A DNA stretch of 64,000 bases from Pseudarthrobacter sp. NIBRBAC000502770 (GTDB taxonomy: Bacteria; Actinomycetota; Actinomycetes; Actinomycetales; Micrococcaceae). The position numbers were made by a program, and so were the translations under genes. The stretch covers positions 744,001-808,000 of the forward strand of contig NZ_CP041198.1 of NCBI RefSeq assembly GCF_006517815.1. The letters run 5' to 3'. The notes below the pieces were generated by a model. It searched no databases. It was given only the letters and a program-made list of their open reading frames with translations, and was not told the origin of the DNA. This document shows, piece after piece, positions 37,101 to 45,295 of this stretch (its first letter is position 1; the number at the start of each line of letters is the position of its first letter).

Positions 37101-40100
37101 GGCAGATTGCCGTCGACGCCACTGCCAACGACACCGATCCTGACGGCGACCGGATCCGCATCCTCACCGACGGCATCGAGGCCGACCCCTCCCTGCAGGC
37201 CACCGTCAGCAGGAACAGCGGCCGCATCATCCTCCTGGCCCCGAACGAGGCCGGAACCGTCAACGTGCGCTACACCATCGCCGACGACCGGGACGCCACC
37301 GCCCAGGCCACCATCCGCCTGGTGGTGGACAACGACGTGCCGCTGAAGGCGCCGATCGCCCGCGACGACAGGGTGACATCAGCCCAGGCCATGGGCAAGA
37401 CCGCCGTGGACGTTCCCGTCCTCAAGAACGACGAGGACCCCGACGGCGTGGGCGAAAACCTGAAGATCAGCACCGAGGCCACCACTGCGCGGCCCGGCGG
37501 AAACGGCAACGTCCTGGTGGACCTCACCGAACAGCCACAGCTGATCCCGTACACGGTGGAAGACGTCGACGGCCAGCAGTCCACCGCCATCATCTGGGTG
37601 CCAGGCCTGGGCCAGCAGGTCCCCACACTGGCCAAGGACGAGGTCCTGGAGGTCGTGGCCGGACAATCCGTCGACGTCGACCTGAAGGAATGGGTCAAGG
37701 TCCGGGAAGGACGTTCACCCCGGCTGACCCAGGCGGACAGGATCAAGCTCATCGGTGCCGACGGCGGCGATCCGGTAACGCGCGACGGCACCGGCCTGAA
37801 GTACACGGCTGGTGCGGACTACGTGGGCCCCGGTTCACTGACCTTCGAGGTGACCGACGGTACCGGGCCGGACGATCCCGCCGGCCTCAAGTCCACCCTC
37901 AGCATCCGCACCAAGGTGTTGCCGGACCCCAACAAGAACAACCCGCCGGAGCTGCTTGGCGCCAACGTGGATGTTCCCAAGGGTGACTCGGCCAGCACCG
38001 ACCTCGGCAAGCTCACCTCAGATCCCGACCAGGACGACGTCGAGAAGATGAAGTACGAACTGGTGGGAGACTCTCCCGGCGGGTTCTCTGCACGCATCGA
38101 AGGCAAGACGCTGAAAGTTTCGGCGGCCGACTCCACGGCAACCGGAACCCGCGCCGCCGTGCAGGTCAAGGCAATCGACCCCCGCGGGCTCGAGGCCACG
38201 GCCACGTACCAGCTTGCAGTAACCGCCTCCAACCGGCCCAAACCGGTGGCGAACGACGACGTGCAGGACAACGCCGCCGCCGGCAAGCCGGTGACCATCA
38301 ACGTGCTCGCCAACGACGCCAACCCGTTCCCCGAAACACCGCTGAAGATCATCGCCGCCAATACCGAAACGGGGAGCGGCAACGTGGGCGTCAACGGTGA
38401 CTCTGTGACCGTAACCCCCGCGCCGGGCTTTACCGGAACCATGGTGGTGGCCTACACGGTGGAGGACAAGACGGGGGATGCGTCCCGGCACGCCACTGCG
38501 CGGGTCCGGCTGACCGTCAAGGACAAGCCGGCGGCGCCCACCACGCCGCAGGCGCAGAGTGTGGGCGACCAGACGGCGCTGCTCACCTGGTCGGCACCGG
38601 CCGACCGGGGCTCGCCCATCACCAGGTACACCGTGTTCGGGGAGGGCGGATTCCGGCAGGAATGCCCGGCCAACACCTGCACCCTCAATGGCCTGACCAA
38701 CAACACCACCTACCACTTCCAGGTGACGGCAACCAACGAGTTCGGTGATTCCGACCGGTCGCCGGCGTCTGCCGATGTCCGTCCGGACGTTAAACCGGAT
38801 ACGCCACAGGCTCCGTCGCTGAAGTTCGGCGATAAGCAGCTGACGGTCAACTGGGCCGCGCCGGCCAGCAAGGGGTCCCCGGTCAAGTCCTACGACCTGG
38901 AAATCTCGCCGGCGCCCGCTGGCCAAAACGCCCAGATCCAGGGACTGACGTCAGTCAGCTACGTGTGGAAGGGCCTGCAGAACGGCGTGTCCTACAAGGT
39001 CCGGGTCCTGGCCCGCAATGACGCCAAGGACCCGTCCGAATGGAGTCCCTATTCCGCGGCCGAGGTGCCCGCCGGAGTCCCCGCCACGCCGACGGCCCCC
39101 AGCGTCTCCCAGGCCACGCCGGTTGGTTCGCAGAGCCAGCTGCGCGTCGTGTGGTCGGCGCCCAACAACAACGGCGACGCCGTCTCCTCCTACACGTTGA
39201 CCACGCTCAGGGGAGGGGCCGCCGTTGCCAGCCAGCAGGTAGCCGGCACCTCGCAAAACGTCACCGTGGACAATTCGGAAACGAACTACACCTTCACGGT
39301 TTCGGCAACGAACAAGGCCGGAACCAGTGCCACTAGCGCGCAGTCTGCCGCAATTCGGGCAGCTGGAAAGCCTGGCACAGTCAACTCTGGAACGGTGAAG
39401 GAGAACGGGACCAGCGGCCAGCTGGACGTGACATTCACGCCGTTGACCGATGCACAGCGCAACGGCTCCACCGCCTCCGAGATTGCCTACTCCTACAACG
39501 CCGACGGCAGGACCGGCTCGATCAAAGCCGGGGGAGGAACCATCGGTGGCATGACCAATGGGCGGGACATCACCGTGACCATCATTGCCACGTCCACCAA
39601 GAACAATATGGCCGGTGACGCCAAGGCCATCGGCACCGGAAACCCCTACGGTCCTGCCAACGCCCCCAATATCAACGGCGGCACCTCGGCCAAGGGCGAT
39701 GGACAGGTGCATTGGACCTGGAATGACCCGGCGACGAACGGCAGGCCCCTCAGCTACTACGAGGTGAGCATGGATGGTGGCGGCTGGCAGAACGTCGGCA
39801 AGGCGAACAAGTTTGATGCCGGCGCCGGCGGCTGGAGCACGAGCCACAGACTGCGGGTCCGTGCCTACACGGTCACCCCGGGCGCCGTCGGCGGTCCGGT
39901 CACGTCAACGTCCGGCCCGGACAACACACCGCCCCCGCCCACGGACTGGTACGTCACGGCAAGCCCGGTCCGCAGCTGCACGGAGCCCCGCCAGGGGACT
40001 GACAGCTACATCGCCGGCAACCCCTCACAGTGCACCGGTGCCGGCAAGTGGCTCGATGCCGGTGCCCCGTCCACGGCGGACCGCTACCAGGTCTGGTACA

Positions 40101-40225
40101 AGACGTCCAACAACCCCAGCGGCATCTGGTACCACCTGAACTCCGGGATGGCGTCCGGTAACTGGCTCCGCTGCGACACCTCCAACGTGGGCTGCAATCC
40201 GCCGAATGGCATGCCTAACCGCTAG
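34115..40225 (+). CDS. Giant single-anchor surface protein with Ig/cadherin-like and FN3 repeats, copy 2
   Basis: A 2,036-residue paralogue of the preceding gene, 145 bases downstream. A short 17-residue basic N-terminus (MTTLLGKLGLKKRLKKL) differs from copy 1. The anchor helix and propeller-like module (residues 18-372) are then nearly identical. The Ig/cadherin-like stalk aligns repeat by repeat with copy 1 but has diverged to roughly half identity by eye. Three clear FN3 domains follow (PAAPTTPQAQSVGDQTALLT onward). The C-terminal tip is different: VRSCTEPRQG, NPSQCTGAGKW and WLRCDTSNVGC carry four cysteines. The start is GTG 34115, with a distant GAGGG site. It stands immediately before moxR, whose operon probably builds or controls these proteins. 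Confidence 0.85.
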   Translation: MTTLLGKLGLKKRLKKLVTGTAFGAVVAVVVTGAVLYPGFKTTEVELNDGGVWVVSKSKNAVGRLNYPSRVLDGAVTPALSTFDVLQHAGEVFVDDETGSTLNQVSPANMRLGGDKQLPGAADVSFGARTISVTDAASGKVWAVSPATVNGFDKEASEPVLVGSAGLVSVVGSDDRIYSADPKTGSVTVTGVDAEGGVASSESSTWDGLKGAGDLQMTVVGDQPVVLDAAAGNLFLPGGKRLQLENARDAKLQQAGPDSDFVALATRKALLKQPLDGGTATTVGFDGEGVPAAPVQLGGCVHAAWSGANKYVRDCVNDADDKNVAVPKASASPSYVFRVNRDLVVLNDVNSGNVWLVNQNMQLVNNWDDVIPPKNQSDDQDQESADNNTINILPDRTKPNRPPETKPDAVGVRPGRTTILSVLDNDSDPDGDVLTAAVGDAGPKSGTLESIYGGTAFQITVPADAKPGTETFNYSASDGRGLSATGQVTLNVVGPDENKPPKFKRGEDTTMLVEQGKTVSQNILTDWIDPDGDDLVLLDAKADNDQDQVKVRRDGLLTFQDSGATAGKKNVQVSIWDGRATVTGKVVVNVQPPGALAPVVNADHVTAVVGQDLVISPLKNDVDPNGGALRLAQVEANGPAELGPVTDGGTFTFRSSTPGPVYLTYIASNGPQSSQGLIRVDVESGNDGGDPVAVHDVALMPTGGSVLLDPLANDSDPSGGVLVLQSVKLPDNATVSVSVINHSVLRITDILGTKDPILFEYTMSNGKKSATGSVSVVPVPAPAVVEAPQPKPDEVNVRVNDVVTIPVLDNDTHPQGQELTVDPVLPQAVDPADGKSFVSENTLRFIAGSQPKTVRAIYNAVDPQGQKSAAAVTIHILPLEGAENSRPQPRNLTARVVAAGTVRIPVPLDGIDPDGDSVQLTGIDSTPAMGTATVGSNFIDFTAAGDGAGTDTFRYKVVDRQGAVNTGTVTVGIAPRGDMNQKPTPVDDEVRVRPGRQIAVDATANDTDPDGDRIRILTDGIEADPSLQATVSRNSGRIILLAPNEAGTVNVRYTIADDRDATAQATIRLVVDNDVPLKAPIARDDRVTSAQAMGKTAVDVPVLKNDEDPDGVGENLKISTEATTARPGGNGNVLVDLTEQPQLIPYTVEDVDGQQSTAIIWVPGLGQQVPTLAKDEVLEVVAGQSVDVDLKEWVKVREGRSPRLTQADRIKLIGADGGDPVTRDGTGLKYTAGADYVGPGSLTFEVTDGTGPDDPAGLKSTLSIRTKVLPDPNKNNPPELLGANVDVPKGDSASTDLGKLTSDPDQDDVEKMKYELVGDSPGGFSARIEGKTLKVSAADSTATGTRAAVQVKAIDPRGLEATATYQLAVTASNRPKPVANDDVQDNAAAGKPVTINVLANDANPFPETPLKIIAANTETGSGNVGVNGDSVTVTPAPGFTGTMVVAYTVEDKTGDASRHATARVRLTVKDKPAAPTTPQAQSVGDQTALLTWSAPADRGSPITRYTVFGEGGFRQECPANTCTLNGLTNNTTYHFQVTATNEFGDSDRSPASADVRPDVKPDTPQAPSLKFGDKQLTVNWAAPASKGSPVKSYDLEISPAPAGQNAQIQGLTSVSYVWKGLQNGVSYKVRVLARNDAKDPSEWSPYSAAEVPAGVPATPTAPSVSQATPVGSQSQLRVVWSAPNNNGDAVSSYTLTTLRGGAAVASQQVAGTSQNVTVDNSETNYTFTVSATNKAGTSATSAQSAAIRAAGKPGTVNSGTVKENGTSGQLDVTFTPLTDAQRNGSTASEIAYSYNADGRTGSIKAGGGTIGGMTNGRDITVTIIATSTKNNMAGDAKAIGTGNPYGPANAPNINGGTSAKGDGQVHWTWNDPATNGRPLSYYEVSMDGGGWQNVGKANKFDAGAGGWSTSHRLRVRAYTVTPGAVGGPVTSTSGPDNTPPPPTDWYVTASPVRSCTEPRQGTDSYIAGNPSQCTGAGKWLDAGAPSTADRYQVWYKTSNNPSGIWYHLNSGMASGNWLRCDTSNVGCNPPNGMPNR
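34167..35229 (+). repeat. 1,063-bp near-identical direct repeat, copy 2
   Basis: Second copy of 27878-28940. Both boundaries are sharp: homology starts at TCACCGGTACGGCG and ends at CGTCATCCC. After that the two genes diverge and normal C-ending codon use resumes. Confidence 0.93.
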
Positions 40226-40237
40226 CAACCGCATCCA

Positions 40238-40270
40238 TCGTGTGGGCCCGGGCCTCCCGGGCCCACACGA
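40238..40270 (+). terminator. Perfect 15-bp hairpin between giant gene 2 and moxR
   Basis: TCGTGTGGGCCCGGG, loop CCT, exact inverse CCCGGGCCCACACGA. It starts 13 bases after the stop codon. There is no run of T after it, so it may be a partial terminator, an RNA-stability element, or a site that lowers expression of the downstream operon relative to the surface proteins. Confidence 0.6.
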
Positions 40271-40303
40271 CAACTTTCGACCCATCAAAAGGAAGCAACT
40301 TTC

Positions 40304-41275
40304 ATGACCATGACCATTGAGCAGGCCGAGTGGTTTGCCGACACGTTCGAAAAGCTGGTTGCCAACGTGGGGCAGGCGGTGCTCGGCAAGGAACACGTCA
40401 TCCGGCTGACCTTCACCGCCATGCTGGCCGAAGGGCACGTCCTGTTCGAGGATGCGCCGGGCACGGGCAAGACCTCCCTGGCGCGGGCCTTGGCTGCTAC
40501 GGTGCAGGGCTCCAACAACCGCATCCAGTTCACCCCTGACCTGCTTCCTTCCGACGTCACCGGCGTGACCATCTACGACCAGAAGACGCAGAAGTTCGAG
40601 TTCCACAAGGGCCCGATCTTCAACAACATCGTCCTGGCCGACGAAATCAACCGTGCCTCGCCCAAGACCCAGTCCGCGCTGCTGGAGGTCATGGAGGAAT
40701 CACGGGTGACCGTTGACGGGGTCACGTATTCCGCGGGCCGGCCGTTCATGGTGATGGCCACCCAGAACCCGATCGAGCAGGCGGGTACCTACCGCCTGCC
40801 CGAGGCCCAGCTGGACCGCTTCCTGATCAAGACCTCCATCGGCTACCCGGACCACGCGTCCACGGTCCGACTCCTGGGCGGCAGCAACCTGAAGGACCGC
40901 TCCAAGGAACTGTCCGCCGTCATCACCACCCAGGCAGTGGCGGACATGGCAGACCTCGCCGCAACGGCACACGTGGACACTGCCGTGCTGGAATACATCT
41001 CCAGGCTTTGCGAGGAAACCCGCAACGCCCCGGAAACCCGCCTTGGGGTGTCAGTGCGTGGTGCCCTGGCCATGGTGCGGGCCGCCAAGGTGTGGGCTGC
41101 CTCGCAGGGCCGGAACTTTGTCCTCCCGGACGACATCAAGGAACTGGCACCGGTGGTGTGGACCCACCGGTTCGTGATGGACCCCGAGGCAGAGTTCTCG
41201 GGCGCCACTGCCGAGGCCGTGCTGACCCGGATCCTGGCCGACGTCGCCGCCCCGCAGCAGCGCACAAACGCCTGA
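40304..41275 (+). CDS. MoxR-family AAA+ ATPase
   Basis: A 323-residue MoxR chaperone-like ATPase. Walker A is EDAPGTGKTSLARAL, Walker B is IVLADEINRASPKTQSALLEV, and sensor 1 lies in MVMATQNPIEQAGTYRLPEA; the C-terminal lid is normal. MoxR proteins usually act with DUF58/VWA partners in maturing or inserting metal ions into secreted or membrane complexes. The next gene encodes just such a DUF58 protein, followed by a transglutaminase-like protein, which is the standard MoxR-DUF58-TgpA order. GGAAG eight bases upstream supports ATG 40304. Confidence 0.93.
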   Translation: MTMTIEQAEWFADTFEKLVANVGQAVLGKEHVIRLTFTAMLAEGHVLFEDAPGTGKTSLARALAATVQGSNNRIQFTPDLLPSDVTGVTIYDQKTQKFEFHKGPIFNNIVLADEINRASPKTQSALLEVMEESRVTVDGVTYSAGRPFMVMATQNPIEQAGTYRLPEAQLDRFLIKTSIGYPDHASTVRLLGGSNLKDRSKELSAVITTQAVADMADLAATAHVDTAVLEYISRLCEETRNAPETRLGVSVRGALAMVRAAKVWAASQGRNFVLPDDIKELAPVVWTHRFVMDPEAEFSGATAEAVLTRILADVAAPQQRTNA

Positions 41276-41345
41276 GCCGCCGGCTGCGGACGAACCCCGC
41301 AGCCCCCGCCATTCCATTCCAGCGCAACAACGAAGGCACACCCCT

Positions 41346-42689
41346 ATGTCCGACGGCACGTCCAGCGGTACCCCGTTGACCCGGTTCGCGGAGCGTTTCC
41401 AGCAACTCTTCCACCGGAACGGCCGCCCCACCCGGCTGCACCCTGCCGCGGTGTGGTCCGAAGCCAGCAGCACCGCACTCCAGGCCCTGACGCCCGCGTG
41501 GCGGTCCGTCCGGGACACCTGGCTGAAGTATGCATGGCCGGTGCTGTCCGTGGTCAGCATCCTGGGCTGGTCCGTCCTGGCTGCAGCTATCCTGCTCTGG
41601 GCCACCGGCCAGGCCTTCGGCTGGCAGGAAGCCACGGCGGCGGCCATTGCCGCCTTCGCCATGTTTGTGATCGCTGTAGCCTTCATCCTGGGCCGGTCCT
41701 CGTACGGGGTGGTCCTGGACCTCGCCCGCACCCGCGTGGCCGTGGGGGACAGCGCCGTCGGCAGCATCGCCGTCTCCAACACCTCGGCACGTCCACTGCT
41801 GCCGGCCGCACTGGAACTGCCGGTGGGCAGCACCACGGCCGTGTTTCATCTGCCCCGCATGAAGCCCGGGCAGGTGCACGAGGACCTGTTCACCATTCCC
41901 ACCGCCCGGCGCGCCGTCATCGTGGTGGGGCCCGTCCGTTCCGTGCGGGCGGACCCGCTGCACCTGCTGCGCCGGCAGGTCCTCTGGACCGACCCGGAGG
42001 ACCTCTTCGTCCACCCGCGCACCGTGGCCCTGGCCGGTTCGGCGGCGGGCTTTATCCGCGACCTTGAGGGCATGCCCACCACGGACCTGTCCAGCGCCGA
42101 CGTCTCCTTCCACGCCCTGCGCGACTATGTGCCGGGCGATGACCGCCGGCACATCCACTGGAAAACCACCGCCCGCACCAACAAACTCATGGTCCGCCAG
42201 TTCGAGGAAACCCGGCGCGCCCACCTGGCCATCTCGCTGTCCATCAACACCGAGGAATACGCCTCCGAGACCGAGTTCGAAATGGCCATCTCCGTGGCTG
42301 CCTCCATCGGCCGGCAGGCCATCCGCGAACAGCGTGAACTGGACGTCCTGACCCAAAAGGGCCCCCTGCGCTGCGAAACCGGCCGCAACATGCTGGACGA
42401 CATGACCCGGATCGTCGGCGCCCCCATGCGCCGCACCGCCGTCGACCTCGCCCGGACCCTGGCCGACACCGTGCCCAACGCCTCGGTGGTCTTCTTCGTG
42501 GTGGGCAGCAACGTGACGGCAACCCAGCTCCGCTCCGCCGCCGCCTCCGTCCCGCCGGGTGTACGTAGCCTGGCGGTCAGGGTGGAAGCCGGGGTGGCCC
42601 CCACCCGGGCCAACATCGCAGACCTGACTGTCCTGACGCTCGGCGACCTGGCCGACCTTGCCATCGTGCTGAGAAAGGCGGCCGCATGA
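41346..42689 (+). CDS. DUF58-domain membrane protein
   Basis: A 447-residue protein with two N-terminal membrane helices (YAWPVLSVVSILGWSVLAAA and an Ala-rich second one). A beta-rich region follows, then the DUF58 core SFHALRDYVPGDDRRHIHWK, a degenerate VWA-like domain. Proteins of this kind pair with MoxR ATPases; their exact function is unknown. The gene follows moxR by 70 bases, and its stop overlaps the start of the transglutaminase-like gene as ATGA. Its place in a coupled chain with FHA, kinase and phosphatase genes suggests a role in assembling the surface system. Confidence 0.88.
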   Translation: MSDGTSSGTPLTRFAERFQQLFHRNGRPTRLHPAAVWSEASSTALQALTPAWRSVRDTWLKYAWPVLSVVSILGWSVLAAAILLWATGQAFGWQEATAAAIAAFAMFVIAVAFILGRSSYGVVLDLARTRVAVGDSAVGSIAVSNTSARPLLPAALELPVGSTTAVFHLPRMKPGQVHEDLFTIPTARRAVIVVGPVRSVRADPLHLLRRQVLWTDPEDLFVHPRTVALAGSAAGFIRDLEGMPTTDLSSADVSFHALRDYVPGDDRRHIHWKTTARTNKLMVRQFEETRRAHLAISLSINTEEYASETEFEMAISVAASIGRQAIREQRELDVLTQKGPLRCETGRNMLDDMTRIVGAPMRRTAVDLARTLADTVPNASVVFFVVGSNVTATQLRSAAASVPPGVRSLAVRVEAGVAPTRANIADLTVLTLGDLADLAIVLRKAAA

Positions 42690-45295
42690 GCACCGCACCG
42701 GGCCGCTCCCCGCAAACGCAGATTCCCCCAACCCGTACCCGCCGCCAGGCGGCCACCACGGAGTCGGCCTTCGTGGACGGCCAGCCGCCATGGCATTTCC
42801 TGCTCGACGCCGGGGCACTGGTGGTCCTGCTGGGCCTGGGCCTGCTCGGTTTCGGCCTCAGCTTCGGCGGGGACCCGTACTACCTGCTGTCCGGGTTCGG
42901 CGGAATCGTGCTGGGCCTGGCCATCGGCGCAGCGAACGCCCACCTGCGGCTGGGGCTGTTGATCACTACAGCCCTGGCGCTCGCCGCCTACCTGGTCCTC
43001 GGAACCTGGCTGGCGGTACCCGGCGCTGCCATCGCCGGCTTCGTCCCCACCCTTGATTCGCTGCGGACCCTGCTCCTCGGCGTCGTCTTCGCCTGGAAGG
43101 ACATGCTCACGGTCGGCGTGCCTGTGGGCACAGCCGGCGGGGTGCTCATTGTCCCCTTCCTGAGCTCCCTGATCACGGCGCTCGTCGCTGCGCTGCTGAC
43201 CTGGCGCGCCAAAAGCCCCTACCTGCCCCTCCTGCCCGTGCTGGTCCTGTTCGTCACCGGAATCGCCTTCAGCACCAACGCCGCGTTCCTGACACTCGAA
43301 CGCGGCATCGGCCTGACCGTCCTCGGCATCGCCTGGGCCACCTTCCGCCGCGACGCACTGCGGCGGAACAACACCCGCCGGGTGGCGGTCAACAACCCGC
43401 AAACAGACACGGCCGCTGCACGCCGGGCCAGGATCCGCCGGCTGGGCATGGCGGCAGGGGTCATTGCTGCCAGCGTGGGGGTCACCGCGGTGGCCGCACC
43501 GCTCGTCAGCGCAGGAGAAGACCGGAAAGTCCTCCGCAACGTGGTGGTGCCCCCGTTCGACCCCAAGGACTACATCACGCCCCTGGCAAGCTTCCGGACG
43601 TACGTGAAGGACAAAAAGGACGACACCCTGTTCGTGGTCAAGGGCCTCCCGAAGGACGGCCGGGTCCGGCTCGGCGCGCTGGATGCCTTCAACGGGACCA
43701 ACTACAACATGGACCCCAATGGCTCCGGAAACTTCAGCAAGGTGGGGGATGCGAAATCCATCAACACCCTCGCCGACTCATCCGGCGTGGTGCCCACCAA
43801 CGACTACTCGATCAGCATCAACATCGAGGACTACCAGGGCTACTTTGTCCCCGGCGGGCGAAAGACCACCGGCATCAGCTTTGACCAGTCCGGCTCCGCC
43901 GCTGCTGCCGGCCTCTACTTCAACCCCGGCTCCGACACCGCCGTGACCACCAACGGGCTGTCCCGCGGCGACTCCTACAGCGTCCAGGTCTCCGACCCCG
44001 TCAAGCTCGAGCACGGCCAGCTGACGCAATACGACTTCGCCAAGGTGTCGCTCCCGGACGCGTTGGAAGTGCCGCCGGTGGTGGGATCCCAGGCCAACGA
44101 CCTGTCCGCCGATGCACCCACGGCCATCGACCGGGTCCGCCAGATCGAAGCCCACTTCCAGAAAACCGGGGCGTTCAGCAACGGCCTGGTCAGTGAGGGC
44201 CAGCTGCCCAGCGTCTCCGGCCACGGTTCCGCCCGTATCCGCAGCCTGCTCACGGCCAAGCAGATGCTGGGCGACGATGAACAGTACGCGGTGGCCATGT
44301 CCCTGATGCTCCGGCACTTGGGCATCCCCTCCAGGGTGGTGATGGGTTTCTACCCTGAACCGACCAGCCCGGAGAACGGTGCCGGCGAGGTGAAGATCAC
44401 CGGCAAGGACGTCCACGCCTGGGTTGAGGTCGCCTTTGAACGGGTCGGCTGGGTCAGCTTCGATCCCACCCCGCCCAAGGACAACATTCCCATCCCGCCG
44501 GACCCCGAAAACAAGTCCAAGCCCAAGCCGCAGGTGCTGCAGCCGCCGCCCCCGCCGCAGGAACCGGCAGACCTGCCGCCGGATTCATCGCCGGACGCGC
44601 TGGACGCCGACCAGAAAAAGAACAACCCCTGGCTCTTCTGGGGTGCCCTCCTGGGCGCCCTGGGCGTCGTCGCGGTCCCGCTGGTGATCCTGGCGCTGCC
44701 GCTGCTGCTGATCGGCCTGTTGAAGGCGCGACGGCGGAAGTCGCGTTTCCGCGACGGGCACCCCGCCCAGCGTGTGGGCGGAGGATGGAACGAGGTGGTG
44801 AGCCTCGCGACAGACCTGGGCGCCGCCGTCGACACCCGCTCGACGCGGCGCGAAAGCGCCGCCGTGCTGGCCGAAGCGTTCCCTGCCACCCAGGGAACAA
44901 CCACCATGCTGGCGCGGCGGGCGGACGCCTCCATCTTCGGAGCCGGGGAACCCACCGAGGAGGAGGTCCGCGAGTACTGGACCATCGTTGATGGTTCGCT
45001 CAAGGAAATGACCTCCGGCATGGGATTCTGGCGGCGGCAGCAGGCACGCTTCTCGCCCCGTTCGCTGCTGGCCGACGCCCGGACCGCGATGAACTCCGGC
45101 AATGGCCTCAAACTGCGCGGCGGCCGCGTGGCGCTCCCGGCGGTGGGCGGCATCCTTGCTGCGCGCCGCCGCCTCGCCGACGGCAACGCCGCGGGGGAGA
45201 GCGCCGGAACACCCGCCCCAACTTCGGCGCCCCAGCCGGAAACCCCGCAGCGCGAAGCGCCAGGGCCAGACCAGCAAGGACCCAGCCAGCAGTGA
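42686..45295 (+). CDS. TgpA-like transglutaminase-fold membrane protein, catalytic Cys replaced
   Basis: An 869-residue protein with about six N-terminal membrane helices, an extracellular domain, a transglutaminase-like core, a Pro-rich linker (VLQPPPPPQEPADLPP), one more helix (LFWGALLGALGVVAVPLVIL), and a cytoplasmic tail. In TgpA-type enzymes the nucleophile lies in a GxCEQ(F/Y)A motif; here the stretch reads GDDEQYAVAMSLMLRHLGIP, with Asp531 at the Cys position. His577 (KDVHAWVEV) and Asp593 (SFDPTPP) of the triad remain. It is therefore probably not an active transglutaminase or protease, but a structural or binding pseudoenzyme. It is translationally coupled to both neighbours. Confidence 0.88.
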   Translation: MSTAPGRSPQTQIPPTRTRRQAATTESAFVDGQPPWHFLLDAGALVVLLGLGLLGFGLSFGGDPYYLLSGFGGIVLGLAIGAANAHLRLGLLITTALALAAYLVLGTWLAVPGAAIAGFVPTLDSLRTLLLGVVFAWKDMLTVGVPVGTAGGVLIVPFLSSLITALVAALLTWRAKSPYLPLLPVLVLFVTGIAFSTNAAFLTLERGIGLTVLGIAWATFRRDALRRNNTRRVAVNNPQTDTAAARRARIRRLGMAAGVIAASVGVTAVAAPLVSAGEDRKVLRNVVVPPFDPKDYITPLASFRTYVKDKKDDTLFVVKGLPKDGRVRLGALDAFNGTNYNMDPNGSGNFSKVGDAKSINTLADSSGVVPTNDYSISINIEDYQGYFVPGGRKTTGISFDQSGSAAAAGLYFNPGSDTAVTTNGLSRGDSYSVQVSDPVKLEHGQLTQYDFAKVSLPDALEVPPVVGSQANDLSADAPTAIDRVRQIEAHFQKTGAFSNGLVSEGQLPSVSGHGSARIRSLLTAKQMLGDDEQYAVAMSLMLRHLGIPSRVVMGFYPEPTSPENGAGEVKITGKDVHAWVEVAFERVGWVSFDPTPPKDNIPIPPDPENKSKPKPQVLQPPPPPQEPADLPPDSSPDALDADQKKNNPWLFWGALLGALGVVAVPLVILALPLLLIGLLKARRRKSRFRDGHPAQRVGGGWNEVVSLATDLGAAVDTRSTRRESAAVLAEAFPATQGTTTMLARRADASIFGAGEPTEEEVREYWTIVDGSLKEMTSGMGFWRRQQARFSPRSLLADARTAMNSGNGLKLRGGRVALPAVGGILAARRRLADGNAAGESAGTPAPTSAPQPETPQREAPGPDQQGPSQQ

